DNA of 51,974 bases, from positions 1-51,974 of the forward strand of contig NZ_CAMLMJ010000028.1 in the NCBI RefSeq assembly GCF_946481145.1. Direction: 5' to 3'. How positions within the stretch are numbered: the first letter of the stretch is position 1; each line of letters starts with the position of its first letter. The notes under the pieces are model-generated. The model saw nothing but the letters and a program-made list of their open reading frames with translations, did no database searches and had not been told where the DNA came from. The DNA comes from an uncultured Sediminibacterium sp. (GTDB lineage Bacteria; Bacteroidota; Bacteroidia; Chitinophagales; Chitinophagaceae). Below, one piece after another: positions 24,493-35,550 of this stretch. The position numbers and the translations under genes are program-made.

Positions 24493-25692
24493 ATGCAGGA
24501 AAAAACACAGGTAATTTCCGAAAAGGAGACCTATACCCCTACCCGATGGAGAAAATTCTTATGGTGGCTGTCTACCGCAGAAGAAGAATTGATTACAAAT
24601 TGTGTAATAGACAGAAACCGTTATGCAATTGTGGGCATGACTGTTTTAGGCACCTGGCTCTTTGCAACCCTTGCATGGACCTATTTTTTCAGCACTGTAA
24701 CCAGCTCTGTAATAGCATCGCTGTTATTGGGATTATTCATGGGGGGCATCATTTTATCGATCGACAGAGCCCTCATAAAAGGGATAGCCAAAAACAATAA
24801 AAGGAAAGCATTCCCTTTGGTTTTCAGAATACTACTGGCATTAACCATCGGATTATTCATGGCGCAACCTGCATTGCTTTATCTTTTCGATAAAGAAATT
24901 AAAGTGCAGGTATCCATTGATAATGAACAACGGAAAAAGAATAAAAGGATTAGTCAGGACTCTGTATATGCAACAGGCAAAAAGGAACTGACAGATCAGA
25001 AAGCTGCACTTCAGTTGCAACTTGATAACCGCTACGTAGAAGTAAGTGCGGCGAGGGACCGCTTCATCAGCGAAACGGATGGTACAGGCGGAAGCAGGAA
25101 AATTGGTTTGAAAGATATTGCCCAGGCCAAACAAAGAGAATACCAGCAACTTGATGCTAATTATATTGCCTTAAAAGAACAATTAACACCTCAAATTCAA
25201 CGGATAGACAGCCAGTTATTGGTATTTGAAAAAAACATACAACAGGAGCAAGCCAACTTCGAAGTCTTATTGAATAATGGTTTTATTACACGTATTGAAG
25301 CTTTGAATCATCTCGTAAGCAATAATACTGCTGTTGCTTTCAGGTATTATTTACTGGTAGCAATATTGATGCTGATTGAATTAATGCCCGTAATTGCCAA
25401 AACACTACTCCCCGATGGCAGCTACGATGAAAAAGTTCGTTTACGTGAATCACTCGAAAAAACACTCACCCAAAAAAATCATGAACGGGAGTTAGCGCTG
25501 AAAGAATTACATAACCAGACTGTTTTCGAACAAGACAGTGAATTTATTAAATCTGGTATAGAGGAAGCAAACAAAGTTCGGAATGAGCATATAAAACATA
25601 CCATGACAAACTGGAAAAACGAACCAGGCAATTCACTCAAATCAACCTGGAACGAGATGAAGAAGAACTTGTTGTTGAAGCAAGAAGAATAG
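24493..25692 (+). CDS. DUF4407 membrane protein
   Basis: 399 aa. Predicted membrane helices near 43-62, 69-88, 106-131 and 282-302, with a charged coiled coil of about 135-260 between the third and fourth, and another helical tail at 310-390. Motifs WWLSTAEEELI near the N-terminus, SIDRALIKGI and LIELMPVIAKTLLPDGSYD are typical of DUF4407. The family has no established function; the topology (long soluble coiled coil between membrane hairpins) suggests a structural or sensing role. Stands alone, divergent from yidC, with a word-repeat element overlapping the junction to the convergent protease gene. Confidence 0.9.
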   Translation: MQEKTQVISEKETYTPTRWRKFLWWLSTAEEELITNCVIDRNRYAIVGMTVLGTWLFATLAWTYFFSTVTSSVIASLLLGLFMGGIILSIDRALIKGIAKNNKRKAFPLVFRILLALTIGLFMAQPALLYLFDKEIKVQVSIDNEQRKKNKRISQDSVYATGKKELTDQKAALQLQLDNRYVEVSAARDRFISETDGTGGSRKIGLKDIAQAKQREYQQLDANYIALKEQLTPQIQRIDSQLLVFEKNIQQEQANFEVLLNNGFITRIEALNHLVSNNTAVAFRYYLLVAILMLIELMPVIAKTLLPDGSYDEKVRLRESLEKTLTQKNHERELALKELHNQTVFEQDSEFIKSGIEEANKVRNEHIKHTMTNWKNEPGNSLKSTWNEMKKNLLLKQEE

Positions 25693-25797
25693 GAAATGAG
25701 GAATAAGAAATAAGAAATAAGGAACAGAGAAAGTAAAGTAAAATAAAAACCACTTTCTTATTTCTTATTTCTTATTCCTCATTCCTCATTTCTCATC
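25691..25797. repeat. word-repeat hairpin, AATAAGAA type (copy 1)
   Basis: Fills the whole convergent junction. Positions 25698-25721 and 25757-25780 are perfectly complementary over 24 bp, both arms made of GAATAAGAAATAAG-type words, with a 35-nt spacer. The right arm runs over the stop codon of the protease gene (25793-25795). Confidence 0.92.
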
Positions 25798-27985
25798 TCC
25801 CTCCCGGTGGACAATATTGTTTCAAGAAATTGGTGTACAGCCTTGAAAGGTGTTGTGTGGTTCCTTTGCCTTCTGAGATTCCGTGTGAGCGATTGGGGTA
25901 ACTCATCAGCTGAAACTGTTTGCCATTTGCTACCAATTCATTGATCAGCATTTCAGCATTGTTATAATGCACATTATCGTCTCCTGTTCCATGGATGTAT
26001 AAGAGATTTCCTCGCAGATTTTTTGCATGGGTTATGGGTGAACCATTGATAAAATCTTGCCTGTTTTCCTGTGGAAGTCCCATATACCTTTCCTGGTAAA
26101 TATTATCGTAGGTTAACTGATTGGCAACTGCTGCAATAGAAATACCGGTTTTATATATTTCAGGATATTGGAACATCAGGTTAAGTGTAGCTGAACCACC
26201 TCCGCTCCATCCCCAAACTGCAACACGACTGGTATCGATAAAACCCCATTTGAATATTTCTTTTGCTGCCATGGCCTGGTCGCGGATATTCACAAGACCA
26301 ACTTTGCGGTAAATGCTTTTGCGCCATTCTTTTCCTTTTGGTACCGGCGTTCCTCTATTGTCAACGGTGATATAGATATATCCATCTTCAGCCATATTTC
26401 CCGCATAAAGTCTGTTACTTCCTGCACCATATTGATCCTTGGCATTGGCGCCGGCTGGTTCAGTGTATACAAAAAACACCACCGGATATTTTTTTGAAGG
26501 ATCAAACTGACGTGGCTTCACCATCCATCCGTCCATTTCAACACCATCAATGGTTTTTACTTTGAAGAATTCAACATTGGAAGATGCTTTATTCGATTTG
26601 GCAATAGCATCATTTACTTTATTGCCATCTATTGGTTTATGTCCATCAAGTGCAACCCATTCCCTTGCATTGGGTGTATAATAATTCGAGAAACTATGTT
26701 GTGCATAAGCACCAGTGGGTGATACCACATAGTTGTGTGTACCGGGTTGATTAGCGGGTGTTAATCTTTCAGGTGCACCGGAACCGTCTAACTTAGTACG
26801 GTATAAATATTTCTGGGTTGCATTATCCGGTGAGGCAGCAAAATAAACATACCCTGTTTTTTCATCTATTGCCTGGAGATCAATTACATCATAATTGCCT
26901 TTTGTAATCAGGGTTTCCGATTTACCATCTATAGATAGGCGATAGAGATGTCTCCAACCATCTTTCTCTGATGCCCATAAAAATTCTTTTCCATTATTCA
27001 ACCAATCCCATCCACCATAATCATAATCACTATCCCATTCACCCATCGTGCTGATCCAGGCATCGTCTGCTTCATGGTAAATAGATTTGGTAGCACCGGT
27101 TGAGATATTACAAAGCATAATATCGGTCTGGTTTTGTTTACGGTTCATGTGTTGGATGATGAGTTCCTGATTATTGCTCCATTCCATCCTTGGAACATAA
27201 GACTGCAATTCAGGATCGGTTGGAATTTTCATCCACTTTTGTGAAAGGTTGTTGATGTTTACCACGCCTATTTTATAAGGGGAAGGCGGCTCTCCTGCAG
27301 AAGGATATTCAACAGGAACAGCAAATGAATAAATAGAATCAGTGGTATTCAGCATCAGGTAATCTTTGGTAGCGGCAGCATCAATTTGCCAGAAAGCAAC
27401 ATTTTTGCTGTCGGGGCTCCACCTGAAACCATCCCTGCAACCAAACTCTTCCTCATATACCCAATCGAATGTACCATTGATGAGTTTTCTGTTTCCATTT
27501 TTTGTTAATGCAGTTACTACTCCTGATTTCAGGTCTTCACAGTAGATATTATATTCACTTACATAAGCAACTTTTTTACCATCGGGTGAGAACTTGGCAA
27601 ACATTAGGGAAGACACTGGCCTACCTTTTCCAAGTTGTTTTAACTGTTTGGAGTTAAGGTCCAATAACCAATAATCTCCCTTCGTATCATATCTCCAAAC
27701 TTTTTTGGTATTGGTATATATCATCACCTGCTGGTTATCTGGAGAGAAAAAGAAATTCCTTACGGATAAAGGAGTGGTTGAACCGGCGGGTGTGAGCAGC
27801 TCTTTTGCGACGATCGTTGTTTTGGAAAAAGTAGGTAATTGTGTTAGCACAATATTTCCATTTTCCACAGCAAAATAACCTGTCCCATCTTTCGACCAAT
27901 GCGTGCCAGTAGGTGGTTGGGCTTTACCTGTATTAAGCAGCACTGCAAATAAAAAGCATACCGTTCCGAAAAGTTTTGTTCTCAT
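25793..27985 (-). CDS. secreted dipeptidyl peptidase IV-like serine protease (S9B)
   Basis: 730 aa. Signal peptide 1-22 (LLNTGKAQ). The N-terminal beta-propeller (about 40-460) contains FSPDGKKVAYVSEYNIY and FRWSPDSKNVAFWQID; the C-terminal alpha/beta-hydrolase domain carries the triad Ser about 595 (WGWSGGGSA), Asp about 668 (HGTGDDNVH) and His about 700 (NRSHGI). The propeller segment DWVYEEEFG contains the Glu pair that binds the substrate N-terminus in DPP-IV enzymes. The nucleophile motif is GWSGGG rather than the more common GWSYGG. Likely removes X-Pro dipeptides from peptides in the periplasm. Its stop codon is inside a word-repeat arm. Confidence 0.93.
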   Translation of the reverse strand: MRTKLFGTVCFLFAVLLNTGKAQPPTGTHWSKDGTGYFAVENGNIVLTQLPTFSKTTIVAKELLTPAGSTTPLSVRNFFFSPDNQQVMIYTNTKKVWRYDTKGDYWLLDLNSKQLKQLGKGRPVSSLMFAKFSPDGKKVAYVSEYNIYCEDLKSGVVTALTKNGNRKLINGTFDWVYEEEFGCRDGFRWSPDSKNVAFWQIDAAATKDYLMLNTTDSIYSFAVPVEYPSAGEPPSPYKIGVVNINNLSQKWMKIPTDPELQSYVPRMEWSNNQELIIQHMNRKQNQTDIMLCNISTGATKSIYHEADDAWISTMGEWDSDYDYGGWDWLNNGKEFLWASEKDGWRHLYRLSIDGKSETLITKGNYDVIDLQAIDEKTGYVYFAASPDNATQKYLYRTKLDGSGAPERLTPANQPGTHNYVVSPTGAYAQHSFSNYYTPNAREWVALDGHKPIDGNKVNDAIAKSNKASSNVEFFKVKTIDGVEMDGWMVKPRQFDPSKKYPVVFFVYTEPAGANAKDQYGAGSNRLYAGNMAEDGYIYITVDNRGTPVPKGKEWRKSIYRKVGLVNIRDQAMAAKEIFKWGFIDTSRVAVWGWSGGGSATLNLMFQYPEIYKTGISIAAVANQLTYDNIYQERYMGLPQENRQDFINGSPITHAKNLRGNLLYIHGTGDDNVHYNNAEMLINELVANGKQFQLMSYPNRSHGISEGKGTTQHLSRLYTNFLKQYCPPGGR

Positions 27986-28039
27986 ATTGATGGTGCGTTT
28001 ATTGGATGCTGAAAATACAGGTTTCAGTTGAGGGAGACA

Positions 28040-28065
28040 AAAAGACCCGGAGATTCCGGGTCTTG
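28040..28065 (-). terminator. intrinsic terminator upstream of the DPP-IV gene, ending the pyrG transcript
   Basis: Minus strand AAGACCCGG, AATCT loop, CCGGGTCTTTTTGT: a perfect 9-bp stem and U-tract. It is 225 bp beyond the pyrG stop, with a word-repeat element in between. Confidence 0.85.
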
Positions 28066-28087
28066 ATAATATTATAAATTGAAAATA

Positions 28088-28279
28088 GGCTGCTAGCTTC
28101 TAGCCTCTAGCTGCGAGCCTTGATTGGTGCTTGTTCTAAGTTTTCTGCTATTATTTGAATAAATGACAAGGCTTGCTAGTTTGTTTTGTAAAAATTCTAC
28201 TTAAATAAATATTTAATTCCCATATCTATGCTTGTGGATGCTTAAATTAATAGCAAAAAAACCTAGTAGCTAGAAGCTG
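28088..28279. repeat. word-repeat element, TAGCTTCTAGCC type
   Basis: Left arm 28088-28120 reiterates GCTTCTAGCCTCTAGCTG; right arm 28261-28279 is CTAGTAGCTAGAAGCTG-like and complementary to it, 140 bp away and within 12 bp of the pyrG stop. The gap between the arms is AT-rich and has no gene. Confidence 0.7.
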
Positions 28280-28289
28280 TTTTTTTTCC

Positions 28290-30231
<1,942 letters not shown>

Positions 30232-31113
30232 ATGAAAAAATTATTCATTCTGACCATCGCAGCTTTTTGTACTGCTGCATTTCTGGGATACAGCTATAAA
30301 ACCCCTGTACCTGCTCCATTAACACCTGATTGTTATGTCAGTTGTTTTACTGCTGAGATCATGGATCAGTTTAAAGCAGAAGCTTCTACCAAGTCATTTG
30401 CCATGATGCACGAAAATCCATTAGCATTTAAACTGGCCGATGCTTCCGGTAAACCTGTAAGCTTTAAAGCTTCTGATGGCACTACTGCCATGGGTTATGA
30501 AATCCGCAGCAAGAAAAAATCTAACAAATGGCTTTTTGTGATCCAGGAATGGTGGGGATTGAATGATTACATTAAAAAAGAAAGCGAAACATTTTACACA
30601 GATCTGGGAGAAGATGTAAATGTTATTGCCCTAGACCTTTACGATGGTAAAATTGCCGCAACTGCCGACAGTGCCATGAAACTGATTCAGGGTGCTAAAA
30701 CTGAAAGACTCGAAGCCATCATCAAAGGTGCTATTGCTTATGTTGGCGGCGACGCAAAAATATTTACCGTAGGTTGGTGCTTTGGTGGTATGTGGAGTTT
30801 ACAAAGCAGTTTATTGGCTGGCAAACAAGCTGCAGGTTGTGTTATGTACTACGGTCGTCCGGAGAATAACCTCGATAAATTAAAAACACTCAACTGTGAT
30901 GTTATAGGTTTCTTTGGCAACAAAGACCGCAGTCCTTCACCAGAAGTAGTCAACAAATTCGAAGCCGATATGCAGGCCGCAGGAAAAAAACTAACTGCCT
31001 ATAAATACGATGCAGGCCACGGCTTTGCCAACCCAAGCAACCCGGTATTCAACAAAGAAGCCGCTACAGATGCCCATGCGAAAGCGCTGGCGTTTTTGAA
31101 AGAAAGGTTGTAA
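30232..31113 (+). CDS. exported dienelactone hydrolase family protein
   Basis: 293 aa. N-terminal signal-like segment (MKKLFILTIAAFCTAAFLGY), then an alpha/beta hydrolase of the dienelactone hydrolase family. Triad visible: nucleophile Cys183 in VGWCFGGMW, Asp232 in FFGNKDRSPS and His263 in DAGHGFANP. A Cys nucleophile is the hallmark of this family. WLFVIQEWWGLND carries the early strand and oxyanion region. Physiological substrate unknown; family members cleave lactones or esters. Probably monocistronic. Confidence 0.9.
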   Translation: MKKLFILTIAAFCTAAFLGYSYKTPVPAPLTPDCYVSCFTAEIMDQFKAEASTKSFAMMHENPLAFKLADASGKPVSFKASDGTTAMGYEIRSKKKSNKWLFVIQEWWGLNDYIKKESETFYTDLGEDVNVIALDLYDGKIAATADSAMKLIQGAKTERLEAIIKGAIAYVGGDAKIFTVGWCFGGMWSLQSSLLAGKQAAGCVMYYGRPENNLDKLKTLNCDVIGFFGNKDRSPSPEVVNKFEADMQAAGKKLTAYKYDAGHGFANPSNPVFNKEAATDAHAKALAFLKERL

Positions 31114-31233
31114 GAACAGAGAAATAAGGAATAAGAAATAAGAAACAGAGAAAGTATTGGATAAGTAATAACCTACTTTCTTATTCCTTATTTCATATTC
31201 CTTATTTCTTATTCCTTATTCCTTATTTCGTAT
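31114..31233. repeat. word-repeat hairpin, AATAAGAA type (copy 2)
   Basis: Convergent junction. Left arm 31115-31154 (AGAGAAATAAGGAATAAG words, closing with AACAGAGAAAG) and right arm 31175-31232 (CTTATTCCTTATTTC words, closing with TTTCTCTGTT) are imperfect reverse complements. Same word family as at 25691-25797, different arrangement. Confidence 0.88.
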
Positions 31234-31241
31234 TTCTCTGT

Positions 31242-32042
31242 TTACATATCGTTTACAATCTTTTTATAGCTTGTAACAACCCCACGTATAAGTGAAGAGC
31301 TAAACCCTTGGTGTTCCATTTCATTGAGGCCGGCGATGGTGCAGCCTTTGGGGGTGGTTACTTTATCTATCTCTTGTTCGGGGTGGGTATTTTTCTGTAA
31401 CAATAATTCCGCAGCACCTTTTACTGTTTGTGCGGCAATCAGCGATGCAGTTGCTGCGCTGAATCCTATTTCAATACCTCCCTGGATATTTGCCCGGATG
31501 TATCGCATTGCAAAAGCAGTTCCACATGCACCCAGCACTGTGGCAGCATCCATTAATTTCTCTTCTATAAAAACAGATTTTCCCAACTGATTGAATAAGG
31601 CAGCTACATATAATACCTGCTCTTCTGTAGTCGCGGATGCATATATGCAAGTCATGCTTTCCTGAATCGCAATAGCAGTATTGGGCATAGCACGGAAAAT
31701 GGGTATAGTATCTCCTACTACTTCTCTTATATCATTCACCCAGGCACCTGTTACCACACTTACCAAAACATGCTTTTCAGGTTGAAGATAGGGTAGCACC
31801 TGACTCAATACTTCTTTTAACTGGAAGGGTTTAACGGCTAGCAATATCCAGTCGGCATATTGCACTGCCTCTACATTGTTATTGCTAACCAATGCACCCT
31901 GTTCTTTAAGGTGTTGGAGTGTGTGGGTATTTCTTTTGGTAACAATCAGGTGCTCAGGTTGAATAAACCCACTTTTAATCAATCCTTCGGCCATAGCCGC
32001 ACCAAGGTTACCACCTCCAATGATGGCAATTTTTTTGTTCAT
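31242..32042 (-). CDS. proC: pyrroline-5-carboxylate reductase
   Basis: 266 aa, standard length. Last step of proline synthesis, NAD(P)H-dependent. Rossmann loop IAIIGGGNLGAAMAEGLI at the N-terminus, AVKPFQLKEVLSQV, FRAMPNTAIAIQESMT, and the C-terminal dimerisation signature with TPKGCTIAGLNEMEHQGFSS. The ATG at 32042 gives the complete nucleotide-binding motif. Flanked on both sides by word-repeat elements. Confidence 0.97.
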   Translation of the reverse strand: MNKKIAIIGGGNLGAAMAEGLIKSGFIQPEHLIVTKRNTHTLQHLKEQGALVSNNNVEAVQYADWILLAVKPFQLKEVLSQVLPYLQPEKHVLVSVVTGAWVNDIREVVGDTIPIFRAMPNTAIAIQESMTCIYASATTEEQVLYVAALFNQLGKSVFIEEKLMDAATVLGACGTAFAMRYIRANIQGGIEIGFSAATASLIAAQTVKGAAELLLQKNTHPEQEIDKVTTPKGCTIAGLNEMEHQGFSSSLIRGVVTSYKKIVNDM

Positions 32043-32060
32043 ATCGGTTGCTTTAATGCT

Positions 32061-32169
32061 GCGCTGCGCTGAGCTTCGCGGTCCATAGTCGATGGTCCAT
32101 GGTATTGAAAAACATTCCTGCTATGGTCTATGGACCATGGACTATGGACCGCGAAGCGAAGCGCAGCGC
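32061..32169. repeat. word-repeat hairpin, CCATAGTC type with GCGCTGCGCT extension (copy 2)
   Basis: Arms 32061-32100 and 32130-32169 pair at 37 of 40 positions, the longest stem in the window. The inner part uses the same GGTCCATAG/CTATGGACC words as 12579-12670; the outer part adds GC-rich GCGCTGCGCT / AGCGCAGCGC words. Sits between proC and hldD (same strand), starting 12 bp before the hldD stop. Confidence 0.92.
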
Positions 32170-32180
32170 GCTACTCAAAT

Positions 32181-33179
32181 TTACCCTAAAGTTCTCAGAT
32201 AATTTCTGACGTAATCGTCAACACCGGCTTCCAGTGAGTAAAAAGAATCGGTATAGCCAGCTTTGCGAAGCTTCTGCATGTTAGCTTCTGTAAAATACTG
32301 GTATTTGTCGCGGATATCTTCCGGCATATCAATGAATTCAATGGATGGATCTTTATCCAGGCCAGCGAAAGTGGCATTTACCAAATCTGTAAAAGTTCTG
32401 GCCTTGCCGGTTCCTAAATTATATAATCCATTCAGTTGGTTAGACCATCTTCCTTCTACCATGGTTTCCCTCATCCACTCAATTACCTTCACCACATCTT
32501 TCACGTACACAAAATCGCGTAACTGTTCTCCATCCTTAAAATCGGGACGATGGCTTTTGAACAACTTCACATAACCCACATTTTTAATCTGGTTAAATGC
32601 ATGCCATATAACACTGGCCATTCTACCCTTATGGTACTCATCAGAACCATAAACATTAAAGAATTTTAGTCCTGCCCAACAAGGAGGTGTTTTTTCCTGA
32701 ACCAATGCCCATTTATCGAATTCATTTTTGCTGATGCCGTAGGGGTTCAGTGGTTGCAATTTTTCAACTATGTCATGGTCATCGTTATACCCTAGTTCAC
32801 CTGCACCATAAGTTGCTGCAGAAGATGCATAGATCAGCGGAGTCTGATGAAGGGTGCAATAATCCCAAACCGATTTTGAGTAGGCTACATTTAATTCTTC
32901 ATGTATGGCATAATCAAATTCAGTGGTATCGGTTCTTGCACCAAGGTGTATAAAACATTCAATGGCAGGTTCATGTAATTGCAACCAATCGAACAGGTTA
33001 TATCGTTCAACCAAGTGGGCATACCCTTTTTGTTCCCAGTTCTTTCTTTTAATTTCTACTCCGAAATCATCAACCAGTACCAGGTTTCTATATTCAAGTG
33101 TATTGAGGTGCTCCACCATGCGGGAACCAATAAATCCGGCAGCCCCAGTTACTATAATATAAGCCTCGTTTTCCGGCAT
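32181..33179 (-). CDS. hldD: ADP-L-glycero-D-manno-heptose 6-epimerase
   Basis: 332 aa, extended short-chain dehydrogenase. Converts ADP-D-glycero-beta-D-manno-heptose to the L-glycero form, an LPS inner-core precursor; NADP-dependent. Motifs: IIVTGAAGFIGSRM, HLGARTDTTEFD, SSAATYGAGE, catalytic Tyr-Lys in NPYGISKNEFD, and the family signature FNVYGSDEYHKGRMASV with LFKSHRPDFKDGEQ. Starts 1 nt after the purL stop, so it is coupled to purine synthesis genes. Confidence 0.96.
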   Translation of the reverse strand: MPENEAYIIVTGAAGFIGSRMVEHLNTLEYRNLVLVDDFGVEIKRKNWEQKGYAHLVERYNLFDWLQLHEPAIECFIHLGARTDTTEFDYAIHEELNVAYSKSVWDYCTLHQTPLIYASSAATYGAGELGYNDDHDIVEKLQPLNPYGISKNEFDKWALVQEKTPPCWAGLKFFNVYGSDEYHKGRMASVIWHAFNQIKNVGYVKLFKSHRPDFKDGEQLRDFVYVKDVVKVIEWMRETMVEGRWSNQLNGLYNLGTGKARTFTDLVNATFAGLDKDPSIEFIDMPEDIRDKYQYFTEANMQKLRKAGYTDSFYSLEAGVDDYVRNYLRTLG

Positions 33180-33180
33180 A

Positions 33181-35388
33181 TTACTGATTGATCAGGTTTT
33201 CGATGGCAGTATCATACAGGTTTTTCCAACTATCAATAGTTCCCCATGATTCTCCATTTACTTCTATAGACCCACTGGTTACTTTACCCAATATTGTTGT
33301 TTGAATTCCTGCAGCTTTTGCAGTTGCTTCCAGCTTACTTAGTTGCTCCTGTGTACAGGAAACAACTACCCTGCCTTGTGCCTCACCAAACCAGTATGCA
33401 TCTTTGCGTAAATCAGACTCTGCCGTAACAGAAAAACCTAGTCCACGATTAAAACCACTTTCCAGCAGGTTAATGGCTAGTCCACCTTCACTGATATCAT
33501 GTGCACTAACCACCTCTTTATTTTTAATTAATGTAGCAACGAGTTGTTGTACATTAAATTCTTCATCAAGGTTAAAATATGGTGCTGGCGAGAACGCTAC
33601 ATTTTTCAACTTATGCAGGTATTCTGAAGAACCAATATCATTTTGTTGTTTACCGATGAGTACAATGATGTCACCTTCGTTTTTAAAGTCAAGGGTCATA
33701 CGAGCATCCACATCATCTACAATACCTACCATGCCTATAGTTGGTGTCGGATAAACCGGACCATCCGGATTTTGGTTATAGAAGCTAACGTTACCGCCTG
33801 TTACGGGTGTATTAAATTTGCGGCAGGCATCACCCATACCGGTTACAGCTTTTACAAACTGGTAGTAAACTTCAGGGTCATAAGGATTACCAAAATTCAA
33901 ACAGTTGGTAACACCGATAGGTTCTCCTCCGCTACAAACAATATTTCTTGCGGCTTCAGCAACAGCAATCATTCCTCCAGTGTATGGATCTGCAAAAACA
34001 TATTTACTGTTACAATCCACTGTTACAGCTAGTCCTTTACCTGTTCCTTTAGCCAACACTACCGTAGCATCGCTGGGTGCATTGGTGGAAGTATTGGCAG
34101 CGCCAACCATGCTATCGTACTGGGTATATACCCAACGTTTGGAAGCTATGTTAGGAATCTGAACCAGTTGTGTTGCGGTTGCTTTAATATCTGTAACATC
34201 ATCAATATTGTTGATATCAAAGGCTTTGATCTTTTCAAAATATTTAGGTTCGCGGTATTCGCGGGTATATTGTGGTGCACCGCCACCGAGTACCAATTCA
34301 TGTGCGGGTATTTCAGCTTCGAGTTCACCGTGCATATAAAATTTAAGGAGACCGTCGCCTGTTACTTCACCAATATTACTTGCTGAAAGATCCCATTTCT
34401 CAAACACTTTTAATACGGCAGCTTCTTTTCCTTTTTCAACTACGATCAGCATTCTTTCCTGGCTCTCACTTAATAAGAGTTCCCATGCTTTCATGTTTTG
34501 CTGACGTGTAGGTACTTTCTCCAGATCGATACGCATTCCCACACCACCTTTTGCACTCATTTCGGCAGTAGAACAGATAATACCTGCGGCCCCCATATCC
34601 TGCATTCCTACCACAGCTCCTGTGTCGATAAGTTCCAGACAGGCTTCCAATAATTTCTTTTCCTGGAAAGGGTCACCTACCTGCACAGCCGGTAATTCTT
34701 CTGCACTTTCAGAAGTAATATCAGCAGATGCGAAGGAAGCACCACCAATACCATCTTTTCCGGTTGCACTGCCCACAAAAAATACAGGGTTACCAATACC
34801 GGCTGCTGTTGCACTGATCATATCTCCTGCTTTCATGATACCTACACTCATGGCATTCACTAAAGGATTGGTATGGTAACAATCTTCAAAGTAAACTTCA
34901 CCTCCAACGGTTGGTACACCAAAACAGTTTCCATAATGTCCGATACCATGCACTACCCCACTTAAAAGGCGTTGTGTTTTTTTATCTTTCAGGTTACCGA
35001 AACGGAGACTATTAAGAGATGCAATTGGACGGGCGCCCATGGTAAAAATATCGCGCTGTATACCACCTACACCTGTTGCTGCGCCCTGAAATGGTTCAAT
35101 GGCACTGGGGTGGTTATGACTTTCAATTTTAAAAACAACGCCGAAGCCATTGCCCATATCCATCAAACCTGCATTTTCTTCTCCGGCTGCTACCAGCATT
35201 CTGCCACCGTCGCGGGGCAGGGTTTTAAGCCACTTGATGGAGTTTTTGTAACTGCAGTGTTCACTCCACATGCCACTGAAAGCACATAGTTCAGTGAAGT
35301 TGGGGGTTCTGCCTAATTTTTGTTTGATGAGTTCGAATTCTTCTGCTGTAAGTCGCAGCTTCTCGGCGGTTTGAACGGTGATTTCCAT
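33181..35388 (-). CDS. purL: phosphoribosylformylglycinamidine synthase, PurL subunit (small form)
   Basis: 735 aa, the small PurL type, which lacks the fused glutaminase and needs separate PurQ and PurS (not in this window). Converts FGAR to FGAM in purine synthesis using ATP. Motifs: MWSEHCSYKNSIKWLKTLP, FKIESHNHPSAIEPFQGAATGVGG, MQDMGAAGIICSTAEM, NFGNPYDPEVYYQF and SAHDISEGGLAINL. Intact. Co-transcribed with hldD. Confidence 0.97.
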   Translation of the reverse strand: MEITVQTAEKLRLTAEEFELIKQKLGRTPNFTELCAFSGMWSEHCSYKNSIKWLKTLPRDGGRMLVAAGEENAGLMDMGNGFGVVFKIESHNHPSAIEPFQGAATGVGGIQRDIFTMGARPIASLNSLRFGNLKDKKTQRLLSGVVHGIGHYGNCFGVPTVGGEVYFEDCYHTNPLVNAMSVGIMKAGDMISATAAGIGNPVFFVGSATGKDGIGGASFASADITSESAEELPAVQVGDPFQEKKLLEACLELIDTGAVVGMQDMGAAGIICSTAEMSAKGGVGMRIDLEKVPTRQQNMKAWELLLSESQERMLIVVEKGKEAAVLKVFEKWDLSASNIGEVTGDGLLKFYMHGELEAEIPAHELVLGGGAPQYTREYREPKYFEKIKAFDINNIDDVTDIKATATQLVQIPNIASKRWVYTQYDSMVGAANTSTNAPSDATVVLAKGTGKGLAVTVDCNSKYVFADPYTGGMIAVAEAARNIVCSGGEPIGVTNCLNFGNPYDPEVYYQFVKAVTGMGDACRKFNTPVTGGNVSFYNQNPDGPVYPTPTIGMVGIVDDVDARMTLDFKNEGDIIVLIGKQQNDIGSSEYLHKLKNVAFSPAPYFNLDEEFNVQQLVATLIKNKEVVSAHDISEGGLAINLLESGFNRGLGFSVTAESDLRKDAYWFGEAQGRVVVSCTQEQLSKLEATAKAAGIQTTILGKVTSGSIEVNGESWGTIDSWKNLYDTAIENLINQ

Positions 35389-35449
35389 GATGCAGCGAAG
35401 GTAAGAAAACTGCGTGGCAAGAAATGAGGGATGGGGAGAAAAGTTTGGA

Positions 35450-35550
35450 GGGATTAGGTGTTAGGTATTAGGTAGTAATCTTTTATATAGCATTACCATA
35501 CCTGCAACCCAGTACCCTGCACCTAATACCTAACACCTCACCCCTAACTC
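35450..35550. repeat. word-repeat hairpin, TTAGGTATTAGGT type
   Basis: Tandem-gene junction. AGGTGTTAGGTATTAGGT at 35456-35473 is perfectly complementary to 35521-35538 (18 bp), with a 47-nt loop; further CCTAAC-like words continue to the stop codon of the next gene (35551-35553). Confidence 0.85.

Noticed and set aside
25793..27985. GWSGGG in place of GWSYGG suggesting an inactive protease
   Set aside because: Ser, Asp and His of the triad and the Glu pair are all present; GWSGGG also occurs in S9 family members.
32061..32169. Possible IS element or transposon end
   Set aside because: No transposase, no target duplication; the arms share words with other elements but not full length.
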